Below, one piece after another: positions 6,559-13,156 of a DNA stretch of 16,356 bases (positions are counted from its first letter, which is position 1; each line of letters starts with the position of its first letter). The notes under the pieces were generated by a model. That model was not told the DNA's origin, ran no database searches, and worked only from the letters and a program-made list of their open reading frames with translations. The stretch is from DASZPL01 sp035550315 (lineage in GTDB: Bacteria; Actinomycetota; Actinomycetes; JAFAQI01). The position numbers were made by a program, and so were the translations under genes. The stretch is taken from contig DASZPL010000028.1 of assembly GCA_035550315.1 (NCBI GenBank), forward strand, positions 1-16,356, written 5' to 3'.

Positions 6559-7716
6559 TCAGCCGCCGGCGCCGGCGTACTTCGCGGTGTGGACGAGCTG
6601 GTGCTTGACGTGACGGAACTCGTTGCTGTGCAGCCCCTTCACTGTGATCGGACCCGCGGCGAAAACGCCGACCTGGTCGTTCTTGATGATGTTGTCCGAG
6701 ATGGTGATCGTCAGCTTGAGAACGTCGCCGAGGTAGATGCCGGTGGTGCGCTTGTCACCGGCGTCGGTCCGCAGGTTGTTCTTGCCGATCACGTTGTCTC
6801 GGATCACGTTGCCGGAGAAGTTCGGGCCGGGCGCGTGCACGTGCATCGCGAACCCGCCATGCCCGTTCTGGACCATCCGGTTGCCCTCGATCTTGTTGTT
6901 GTAGACACCGCCGTTGGGCGTCGGGTCGGCGAGGATGATGCCGCTGCCGGCGGAAGCATCCGGCGCCGTCGGTGTCGACAGCCCGTTGCGGTTCGACGTG
7001 TTGCCGATCACGACGTTGTTGAACACGCCCGCGCCCGAGTGGTCGGCGAGCGCGATGCCGCAGCCACCGCCGTTGCGGTTGGTGACGTTGCCCGAGATCC
7101 AGTTGTGGGATGACGGGCCACCGAGATCGTCGGAGACGTTGATGCCGACGCCGATGTTGTCCGAGGCGTTGTTGCCCGACACGACGGTGTTGTTGCTGCT
7201 GTTGACGTCGATGCCGGATCCACCGTTCGCGGTTGTCACGTTGCCGACGATCACGTCGTGGTCGCTGGGTACCGGGCTGCCGTTGACGAATCCGCCGGTG
7301 ACGATGCCGTCGCCCGGCGCGCTCGTGGCCTCGTCCGCTTGGGCGTTCTTCACGGTGAGCCCGGTCACCGTGCTGTACGACGCGGCGAGTCCGACCCCAT
7401 AGGGCGCTCCGGTCGCGTCGATCACAGCTCCCGGCATCCCCTGCAACGTCAGCTGCCGGTCGACGGTCACGCTCTCGGTGTAAGTACCTGCGCAGACGAC
7501 GACGGTTCCGCCGGCCGGTGCGGCCGCAACCGCGGCACCGATGGTGGCGAAGCCGGCATCAGCGCAGGACGTGTCCTGGTTGCTGCCGCCGCCGCTGGGC
7601 GAGACGTAGCTGGTCGCCGAGTTCGGCGGATCGGCCTGCGCGGCCGACGCCATCGCGGCGACGCAGCCGGCGGCCGCGACGACCGCGACCGACGTACGAA
7701 TGAATGTGGGTTTCAT
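6559..7716 (-). CDS. Secreted right-handed parallel beta-helix (NosD/pectate-lyase-like) protein
   Basis: The product has 385 residues, with a signal peptide at 1-28 (basic start, Ala/Val core, AQA exit). After a Ser/Gly-rich stretch, the segment CADAGFATIGAAVAAAPAGGTVVVCAGTYTESVTV is the usual N-terminal cap of NosD-like beta-helix proteins. From about 95 to 375, short turns repeat with Asn-ladder patterns such as HDVIVGNVTTANGGSGIDV, NNTVVSGNNASDNIGVGINV and NNKIEGNRMVQNGHGGFAMHV. Two Cys (about 51 and 75) may form a disulfide. The fold commonly binds or cleaves polysaccharides, but no lyase or hydrolase catalytic set can be identified, so the activity is open. A G-rich ribosome site (CGGGGG) lies a few bases before the ATG. 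The gene starts 33 bases after the MBL gene and may be in the same operon; the perfect hairpin closes it. Confidence 0.85.
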   Translation of the reverse strand: MKPTFIRTSVAVVAAAGCVAAMASAAQADPPNSATSYVSPSGGGSNQDTSCADAGFATIGAAVAAAPAGGTVVVCAGTYTESVTVDRQLTLQGMPGAVIDATGAPYGVGLAASYSTVTGLTVKNAQADEATSAPGDGIVTGGFVNGSPVPSDHDVIVGNVTTANGGSGIDVNSSNNTVVSGNNASDNIGVGINVSDDLGGPSSHNWISGNVTNRNGGGCGIALADHSGAGVFNNVVIGNTSNRNGLSTPTAPDASAGSGIILADPTPNGGVYNNKIEGNRMVQNGHGGFAMHVHAPGPNFSGNVIRDNVIGKNNLRTDAGDKRTTGIYLGDVLKLTITISDNIIKNDQVGVFAAGPITVKGLHSNEFRHVKHQLVHTAKYAGAGG

Positions 7717-7749
7717 CAGACCCCCGTATCTGTTGGATGTAGCTGGAAT

Positions 7750-8772
7750 CTATCCATGCGCGGCACGGTAGTGCCGTACGCCATCGCGGACCTCCTTGGT
7801 CAGCCGACCTTCGGCGACCAGCAGTTCCAGATGTGCACCGGTCTCGCTGATCGCGAGGAACTGGTTGAACGGGTCCAGTTCCTCGAGCCGGCGTTCGCGA
7901 CGGGTCCAGGGGATCGCGGTCGCCGCTGCGGCCGCGGTGTCGGCGCCCGCCCGGATCGCGGCTTCGGTCGCATCGAGCCGGGCGCGATGGTGCTCGACCA
8001 GCTCGTCGACGCGGGCGTGCACGCTGTCGGTCACCGCGCCGTGCGCGGGCAACAAGGTCGCATCGGGACGGCTGCGCACGATCGCGAGCGAGTGCAAGAA
8101 GGCACCGAGCGGGTCCGGGGCCAGCGCCGGCTCGAACCCGATCGACGGCGTGATCGTCGGCAGCACGTGGTCGCCGGCGAACAGCAACTGGTGTTCGGTG
8201 TCGTGGAACACGACGTGGCCCCGGGTGTGACCGGGCGTCGGCACCACCTCGAGGTTGCGCCCGTTGTTGGCGATCACGTCGCCGGCATTGAGCCAGTCGT
8301 CCGGCGCCTCCCAGTGCTCGGCGTCGGGGTGCGCGCCCAGTCGCCGCGCAAGGTCTTCCGCCAGCTCGTGCGCGCCCAGCGCGTGCAGGTGGCTCACCTG
8401 CTCCTCCGCCGTCTGCCGGCCGGGCTTCAGCATGGTGTCGAGCGACCAGTGCTCTTCTGCTCCGAGCGAGACCCGGGTGCCGAACTCGGCGCGCAACCGC
8501 AGCGCCTGCCCGTAGTGGTCGCGGTGCAAGTGGGTGACCAGGAACCGCTCGATCTCTGCCAGCGTTGTGCCGATCCGCTTCAGGCCGTCGGCGAGCAGGT
8601 CATACGCCTCGGGGATCGCCCAGCCGGAGTCGATGACGACCGGTCGGTCCTCACCGGTGACGGCGTAGACGTTGACCGCCCGCAGCCCGTCACCGGGCAG
8701 CGGCAGCGGGATCCGGTAGACCCCGGTGGCCACTTCCTCGACCCCCGGGTCCGTCCAATGAGGCGCGGCCAC
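7750..8772 (-). CDS. MBL-fold metallo-hydrolase
   Basis: This cytoplasmic protein has 340 residues and the metallo-beta-lactamase fold. The metal set is complete: THLHRDHYG gives His81, His83, Asp85 and His86; PTPGHTRGH gives His182; LFAGDHVLP gives Asp201; LLPAHG gives His244. The C-terminal part (about 285-340) resembles the winged-helix tail of hydroxyacylglutathione-hydrolase/LACTB2-type members. It should hydrolyse a thioester, lactone or phosphoester; the substrate is unknown. The GTG at 8772 lies 9 bases after the stop of the flavoprotein gene, with AGGG shortly before it. The two genes are therefore almost surely co-transcribed. A lactone-hydrolase role would fit the neighbouring lactone oxidase-like gene, but this is speculation. 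Confidence 0.9.
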   Translation of the reverse strand: MAAPHWTDPGVEEVATGVYRIPLPLPGDGLRAVNVYAVTGEDRPVVIDSGWAIPEAYDLLADGLKRIGTTLAEIERFLVTHLHRDHYGQALRLRAEFGTRVSLGAEEHWSLDTMLKPGRQTAEEQVSHLHALGAHELAEDLARRLGAHPDAEHWEAPDDWLNAGDVIANNGRNLEVVPTPGHTRGHVVFHDTEHQLLFAGDHVLPTITPSIGFEPALAPDPLGAFLHSLAIVRSRPDATLLPAHGAVTDSVHARVDELVEHHRARLDATEAAIRAGADTAAAAATAIPWTRRERRLEELDPFNQFLAISETGAHLELLVAEGRLTKEVRDGVRHYRAAHG

Positions 8773-8781
8773 GATCCCTGT

Positions 8782-10110
8782 CTACACGGCGCGCCGAGAC
8801 GGCGACCCCACCGGGCCACCCAAGACGCGGCGGCTGTAGTCGTTGGCGAACACCCCGTCGGGGTCGAGCCGCGCGCGCACCGCCTGGAAACGGTCCCACT
8901 CCGGATAGCGCTCGCGCAGCGTCGCCGCCGACTGGTAGTGCCGCTTCCCCCAGTGCGGCCGCCCGCCGTACGAATCCATGATCGCCTCGACCGCCCGGAA
9001 GTAGGTCTCGAACTCCATCCCGCAGAACTGGTGCACGGCGATGTAGCCGGTGTCGCGGCCGTACGCCGTCGACAGGAACGCCTCGTCGGGAGCGGCGAAC
9101 CGCACCTCGAGCGGGAACAGAATCGGCAGCGCGCGGTCCTCGACCAGCCGCATCACCCGCTCGACGGCCTCCCGCACGCACTCTCGCGGGATCGCGTACT
9201 CCATCTCGGTGAACCGCACCGCCCGGGTCGTCGCGTAGACCTTGTACGCCCGGTCCTCGACGTCGTTCGTCGACATCGCGCCGGCCACCAGCCGGTTCAG
9301 CCGCGGCGCCAACCGCGGCATCATCCGGCCGGTGCGGCAGACCAGACCGAGCACGCGGTTCTCGAGGACCTCTTCCTGCACGTAACGCCGCCAGTGCGGC
9401 GGGGGCGACGGCGGGTCGGCGCTGCGGCGGGTGCTGCGAGTGAGCGCGACGTCGGTGTAGGGCCAGACGAAGAACTCGAAGTGGTCGTTGCCATCGACGT
9501 GCTCGTCCAGCCGCGCCAGCGTGTCGGCCAGCGGCAGTGGCTCGTCGTGGCGGTGCAGCGTGTAGAGCGGGACGCACTGGATCGTGACGGCCGCGATCAC
9601 ACCGAGCGCACCGATCGAGACCCGCGCCGCGAGGTAGCCCTCCTCGTCGGTCTCCGGCGACAGGTCGAGCACGTCGCCACTCGCCGTCACCAGCCGGATG
9701 CCGACGATCTGCGCGGACAGGTTGCGCAGCCGCACGCCGGTCCCGTGCGTGGCGGTCGACACCGCGCCGGCGATCGACTGCCGGTCAATGTCGCCCTGGT
9801 TCTCCAACGCCAGGCCCCGGTCGGCCAGTGGCTTGCCCAGGGTGTACAGCCGGGCGCCGCCCTCGACCGTCACGCGCCCGGTTGCCTCGTCGACGTCGAG
9901 GACCCGCTGCAGCCCGCTGGTGTCGATCAGCACGCCATCGGTGCAGGCGCAGTCGGTGAACGAATGGCCGGCGCCGACCGCCCGCACCGTCAGGCCGCGG
10001 TCGCGCGCGCGGCGTACCGTCTCGACCAGCTCGGCCTCGCTCGTCGGCCGGTCGAGCTCCACCGGGGCGCAACGCTGCTCCCCCGCCCAGTTGCTCCAGA
10101 TCTCCCGCAC
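8782..10110 (-). CDS. FAD-dependent D-arabinono-1,4-lactone / L-gulono-lactone oxidase-type protein
   Basis: The product has 442 residues of the vanillyl-alcohol-oxidase (FAD_binding_4) plus ALO-domain architecture. The N-terminal FAD domain (about 10-175) includes TVRAVGAGHSFTDCACTDG, where His49 matches the residue that covalently binds FAD in animal and fungal homologues. It continues with GDIDRQSIAGAVSTATHGTG. The ALO domain (about 180-435) ends in the typical HWGKRHYQ...YPEWDRFQAVRARLDPDGVFANDYSRRVLG. The family oxidises sugar-1,4-lactones to ascorbate-type products, using oxygen or, in the mycobacterial Rv1771-type enzyme as I recall it, another acceptor. The GTG start at 10110 is preceded by GGGAGGGAGG, a strong ribosome site. 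The gene is divergent from the PLP enzyme at 10199 and leads the leftward group with the MBL gene. Confidence 0.9.
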   Translation of the reverse strand: MREIWSNWAGEQRCAPVELDRPTSEAELVETVRRARDRGLTVRAVGAGHSFTDCACTDGVLIDTSGLQRVLDVDEATGRVTVEGGARLYTLGKPLADRGLALENQGDIDRQSIAGAVSTATHGTGVRLRNLSAQIVGIRLVTASGDVLDLSPETDEEGYLAARVSIGALGVIAAVTIQCVPLYTLHRHDEPLPLADTLARLDEHVDGNDHFEFFVWPYTDVALTRSTRRSADPPSPPPHWRRYVQEEVLENRVLGLVCRTGRMMPRLAPRLNRLVAGAMSTNDVEDRAYKVYATTRAVRFTEMEYAIPRECVREAVERVMRLVEDRALPILFPLEVRFAAPDEAFLSTAYGRDTGYIAVHQFCGMEFETYFRAVEAIMDSYGGRPHWGKRHYQSAATLRERYPEWDRFQAVRARLDPDGVFANDYSRRVLGGPVGSPSRRAV

Positions 10111-10125
10111 GCCGCCTCCCTCCCG

Positions 10126-10195
10126 CTGATCTTCGCGTAACCGCCCGCCGACACGGCGTGTCGGGCCGAATTTTGGTCGGTTACGCGAAGATCAG
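10126..10195. promoter_or_regulatory. Nested palindrome in the divergent flavoprotein/PLP-enzyme promoter region
   Basis: The arms CTGATCTTCGCGTAACCG (10126-10143) and its exact reverse complement (10178-10195) form an 18-bp inverted repeat. In the spacer, CGACACG (10149-10155) and CGTGTCG (10157-10163) form a second perfect hairpin with a one-base loop. The whole gap is only 88 bases long and must hold both promoters. The right arm ends 3 bases before the ATG at 10199, and the left arm lies within about 15 bases of the GTG at 10110. It could be an operator, an RNA structure over the ribosome site, or a dispersed repeat related to the one at 684-758. Confidence 0.7.
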
Positions 10196-10198
10196 GGG

Positions 10199-11386
10199 AT
10201 GGAGCTGGACGCGATCTTCGGCGATCTCGAGCCACCGTTTGCGTTCGTCGACCTGGACGCGCTGTGGGTCAACGCCGATCGGATGCTGACCAGCGCAGCC
10301 GGCAAGCCGATCCGGATCGCGACGAAGTCGCTGCGCTGTCGGGCGCTGTCGCAACGGATCCTCGACCGCTCGCCCGGGTTCCGCGGCACCCTCAACCTCA
10401 CGCTGCCGGAGGCGTTGTGGTTGTGGCGCAACGGGTTTCGCGACTGCGTCGTGGCCTACCCGTGGGTGGGTCGCACGGCGCTCGCTGAGCTGGTCGAACT
10501 CGCAGCGGCCGATGCCGCCGGCGGCCCCGCCATCATGATCGACTCCGTCGCCCATCTCGACCTGATCGAGTCGGTCGCCGGAGCGCATCCGGCGGCGCCG
10601 GTCCGGGTCTGCATCGACCTCGACGTCGGCTACTGGCCGGCCGGCGGCCGGCTGAAGTTCGGCCCGAAACGCTCTCCGATCCGTACGCCGACGGCCGCTC
10701 GCGACCTCGCCGCGGCGATCGAGCGCAGCGCCGCGGCCCGGCTAGTCGGCGTGATGGCCTACGAGGGCCAGATCGCCGGTGTCGCGGACCGCGTGCCCGG
10801 CCGGCGGTTGGAGAACCTCGCGATCCGCGGGATGAAGCGGCTGTCCGTCCGCGACGTCGCATCCCGCCGGGCGGCGATGGTCGCCGCCGTACAGGAGGTG
10901 TCACCGCTCGAGTTCGTCAACGGCGGTGGCACCGGCTCGATCGCCTCGACCGTGGCCGAGCCGGCGGTCACCGAGGTCGCCGCAGGGTCAGGCTTCTACG
11001 CGCCGATGCTGTTCCAGTACTACCGCTCGCTGCACCTGCTGCCGGCGGCCGGCTACGCGCTGCCGGTCGTCCGCCGGCCCGGGCCGGGAGTGGCGACCGC
11101 ACTCGGCGGCGGGTACGTCGCGTCGGGCGCGACCCGGGCCGACCGGCAACCGGTGCCGGTGCAGCCGCCGGGCCTGCGGCTCGATGCGCTGGAAGGCGCC
11201 GGCGAAGCCCAGACGCCGCTGCTCGGCGCCACCGCCGACGGCCTGACGCTCGGCAACCGGGTCTACCTGCGCCACGCCAAGGCCGGCGAGCTGTTCGAGC
11301 GGTTCAACACCGTGCACCTCGTCGAGGCCGGGCGCGTCGTGGACGAGGTCCCGACGTACCGCGGCGAAGGCTTCGCCTTCCTGTAG
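10199..11386 (+). CDS. PLP-dependent amino acid deaminase/aldolase, alanine-racemase N-terminal fold
   Basis: The product has 395 residues and resembles the D-threonine aldolase / D-serine dehydratase group. The N-terminal TIM-barrel region starts PPFAFVDLDALWVNADRM and holds IRIATKSLRC, where Lys43 is the expected PLP Schiff-base lysine. GVMAYEGQIAG and FVNGGGTGS are the later barrel strands that hold the ring and phosphate. The C-terminal beta domain includes GNRVYLRHAKAGELFERFN with His359, close to where the group binds a metal. The expected reaction is aldol cleavage or deamination of a D-amino acid. I recall that M. tuberculosis Rv1769 is of this type and lies near the lactone dehydrogenase Rv1771, so the pairing with the divergent flavoprotein may be an old actinobacterial neighbourhood. 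AGGGG abuts the ATG, too close for a standard ribosome site; a GAAG lies 8 bases upstream. Confidence 0.85.
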   Translation: MELDAIFGDLEPPFAFVDLDALWVNADRMLTSAAGKPIRIATKSLRCRALSQRILDRSPGFRGTLNLTLPEALWLWRNGFRDCVVAYPWVGRTALAELVELAAADAAGGPAIMIDSVAHLDLIESVAGAHPAAPVRVCIDLDVGYWPAGGRLKFGPKRSPIRTPTAARDLAAAIERSAAARLVGVMAYEGQIAGVADRVPGRRLENLAIRGMKRLSVRDVASRRAAMVAAVQEVSPLEFVNGGGTGSIASTVAEPAVTEVAAGSGFYAPMLFQYYRSLHLLPAAGYALPVVRRPGPGVATALGGGYVASGATRADRQPVPVQPPGLRLDALEGAGEAQTPLLGATADGLTLGNRVYLRHAKAGELFERFNTVHLVEAGRVVDEVPTYRGEGFAFL

Positions 11387-11402
11387 CCCGCTCGGCGAGT
11401 CG

Positions 11403-12524
11403 CTATCCCGCTGCGGGTGGCAACGTGAAGCGGGTCGTCGCGGCGCCGTGCCAGTGCGACTTCTCCAGCCACAGCCGGTAACGCACGCCGTGGCGCTGCG
11501 GCGCCGGCAGGCTGAGCGAGGCGGTGCCGTCGGCGGCAAGCTGCGCGTGCGCGACGACGATCCACCGACCGCGCGCGTGGCGCCGTACCAGGATCCCGTC
11601 ACCGGGCTGAGCGCCGGTCGTGGTCACGCCAATCGTGTATGTCGAACCGGCAAGCGTCGGACTCACCGCGACGGTCGGCTGGACGACGACGCGGGCGATC
11701 TCGCTTCGCACCCGGCGGCCGGTGCGCAGCCGCAGTGCCGTCGATTGGTCAACCGCCGGCACCGTGAACGTCACCGTGCCGTCGTCCGCGGTGCGTTCCT
11801 GGGCGAGCCGGGTCCAGCCCGGGGCGGCAGCCGAGCGCGCGATCAGCCCGACCCGTCGGCCGATGACCGGCTGTCCAAACCGTGACAGCACCTGGCCGCT
11901 CACGGTGACGGCGCTGCCGAGCGGCACGCGGCTGCTCGACACGACGATCGTCACCAGATGCGGGCGGACCGGCGGTGCGGTGACGGGGGTCGGCGTGGTG
12001 CTCGGAGAGGGTGACGCCGACGTGGTCGGTGACGGCAACTCGGTGGCGACGGTTGGCCGGCGACTGGTCCGGACCTTCGACGACGGCCGCAGCGGAAGCA
12101 GCCGGTTGCCGACGCTCGGAGTGGTGTGCGGCGCGGCCGCGACGCTGTGGGTCGGCGACGGCGACACCGACGTGCCCGGCGCGGCGATACTGCCACCGGA
12201 GCCATTGCGCTGGTTCGTCGCGGCGTGGTGCTTCGGGGCCGGGACGCCGAGCGGTGCGAAGGCGTCGTGCGCCAGCCGCTGGACCGGCCCTGGCAGCGAC
12301 TGGGTGTACGCCGCGGCCGCGCCGCCCGAGAGCGCGAGTGCGACGACGAGCGCCGACCCACCGGCACCGATCCGGCCGGCCATGCGCCGGCGCCGCACCG
12401 GGACGGCGGCGCGGAAGGCGGCGAGGAACCGTTGCTCGTCGGCCAGCTCCTCCGGCGTACCGGGAGTGGTCAGCGCATCGACCACCGGGTGGTCGCGCCA
12501 CTGCTCGTCGCGGCGGTGCATCAC
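11403..12524 (-). CDS. Single-pass membrane protein with extracellular Ig-like domains, probable anti-sigma partner
   Basis: The product has 373 residues. The cytoplasmic N terminus (1-50) has acidic and basic helices (TPEELADEQRFLAAFRAAVPVRRRR), then one transmembrane segment (about 51-73) and the motif AAYTQSLPGPVQRLAHDAF. This layout recurs in actinobacterial membrane proteins encoded next to ECF sigma factors. A long Ser/Thr/Pro-rich linker (about 98-187) should span the wall. Two Ig-like beta domains follow (about 188-283 and 284-373; VSGQVLSRFGQPVIGRRVGLIARS, then GDGILVRRHARGRWIVVAHAQLAADGTASL). The start overlaps the sigma-factor stop as GTGATG (GTG at 12524 or ATG at 12521), a sign of coupled translation, with a G-rich stretch just upstream. 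No ZAS zinc motif (HxxxCxxC) is seen. Anti-sigma function is inferred from overlap and layout. The gene is convergent with the PLP enzyme 16 bases away. Confidence 0.75.
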   Translation of the reverse strand: MMHRRDEQWRDHPVVDALTTPGTPEELADEQRFLAAFRAAVPVRRRRMAGRIGAGGSALVVALALSGGAAAAYTQSLPGPVQRLAHDAFAPLGVPAPKHHAATNQRNGSGGSIAAPGTSVSPSPTHSVAAAPHTTPSVGNRLLPLRPSSKVRTSRRPTVATELPSPTTSASPSPSTTPTPVTAPPVRPHLVTIVVSSSRVPLGSAVTVSGQVLSRFGQPVIGRRVGLIARSAAAPGWTRLAQERTADDGTVTFTVPAVDQSTALRLRTGRRVRSEIARVVVQPTVAVSPTLAGSTYTIGVTTTGAQPGDGILVRRHARGRWIVVAHAQLAADGTASLSLPAPQRHGVRYRLWLEKSHWHGAATTRFTLPPAAG

Positions 12525-13090
12525 GCCACCCCCGCCGCGCGCTGTGCCCGCGGATCCTTCTCCAGCGCGCGCAGTGCGCGATGCACGCCGACGCGCACCG
12601 CACCGGGCGACTTGCCGACGATCCGCGCGATCGTCGGCACGTCGAGGCCCGCAACGACCCGCAGCATGACGAGCTCCGCCCGGTCGGCCGGCAGCGTCGC
12701 GACGAGGGCGAGTGCCTGCTCCGTCGACAGCTGCTCCAGCGCGAGCGTCTCCGCGGAGGGAGCGACCGCGGCGTGCGGGATCATCGGTACCTCACTGACT
12801 GGGACCACGGGACGCGCCGCCCGGGCGCGAGCCGCGTCGATGGCTCGGTTGCGGCCCACCGTGAACAACCAGGCGCGAAAGCCGTCCGCATTGCCGATGA
12901 ACCCCGACAGGTCGCGGACGACCTGCAACCAGGTCTCGGCCGCCACGTCTTCGAAGCCCTGGCTGCAGCGGATCGACAGGTACCGCAGCAGCGGCGGGTG
13001 CAATGCCCGCCACAGCTCGCTGAAGCCGGCTTCGTCGCCGCGGCGCGCTCGATCGAGCGCGTCGTCGAGTGACTCACGTTCGGTTGTGAT
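12521..13090 (-). CDS. ECF-type RNA polymerase sigma factor with probable ATC start
   Basis: The product has 189 residues with the two-domain ECF plan. Region 2 spans about 9-92: DDALDRARRGDEAGFSELWR is its first helix, FEDVAAETWLQVVRDL its second, and GFRAWLFTVGRNRAIDAARAR carries the -10 binding part. A linker leads to region 4 (about 128-178; LPADRAELVMLRVVAGLDVPTIARIVGKSPGAVRVGVHRALRAL), a helix-turn-helix for the -35 element. Between the in-frame stop at 13159 and the TTG at 13003 there is no ATG, GTG or TTG, yet the region 2 homology begins well before 13003. The ATC at 13090 gives (M)TTERESLDDAL and has GAGGGGA 8 bases upstream. The stop overlaps the start of the membrane partner gene. 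A strong hairpin separates it from the secreted Ig-like gene upstream. Confidence 0.87.
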   Translation of the reverse strand: MTTERESLDDALDRARRGDEAGFSELWRALHPPLLRYLSIRCSQGFEDVAAETWLQVVRDLSGFIGNADGFRAWLFTVGRNRAIDAARARAARPVVPVSEVPMIPHAAVAPSAETLALEQLSTEQALALVATLPADRAELVMLRVVAGLDVPTIARIVGKSPGAVRVGVHRALRALEKDPRAQRAAGVA

Positions 13091-13098
13091 TGGTGGGT

Positions 13099-13105
13099 TC
13101 CCCTC
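13099..13105 (-). promoter_or_regulatory. Shine-Dalgarno sequence that fixes the ATC start of the sigma gene
   Basis: Read on the minus strand, GAGGGGA lies 8 bases before the ATC at 13090. This is the only good ribosome-binding match near the 5' end of the sigma-factor frame. Its spacing supports initiation at the ATC rather than at the TTG at 13003, which would cut into region 2. Confidence 0.6.
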
Positions 13106-13113
13106 GAGTGGGC

Positions 13114-13148
13114 CGGTCCGGTGCCGGCGCCGAGCGCCGGCCGGACCG
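13114..13148 (-). terminator. Hairpin between the secreted Ig-like gene and the sigma gene
   Basis: The arms 13114-13130 and 13134-13148 pair over 15 base pairs around a CGA loop, with two bulged bases (13121-13122). Read leftward, the structure begins 8 bases after the stop of the Ig-like gene and ends 23 bases before the sigma start. It is probably an intrinsic-type terminator without a T tract, or an attenuator between the two genes. Confidence 0.6.
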
Positions 13149-13156
13149 ACCGCATG

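Noticed and set aside
7258..10140. A very long open frame on the + strand (about 960 codons) opposite the flavoprotein, MBL and beta-helix genes
   Set aside because: Its translation is Arg/Val/Asp-rich with no domain, and it is antisense to three genes with intact family motifs. Long antisense frames are expected at this GC content.
11387..11402. A terminator between the convergent PLP-enzyme and membrane-protein genes
   Set aside because: Only a 4-bp CTCG/CGAG stem is present in 16 bases, which is not enough to support a call.
12521..13003. The TTG at 13003 as start of the sigma factor
   Set aside because: It lacks a ribosome site and would delete the first helix of region 2, which is clearly coded upstream.
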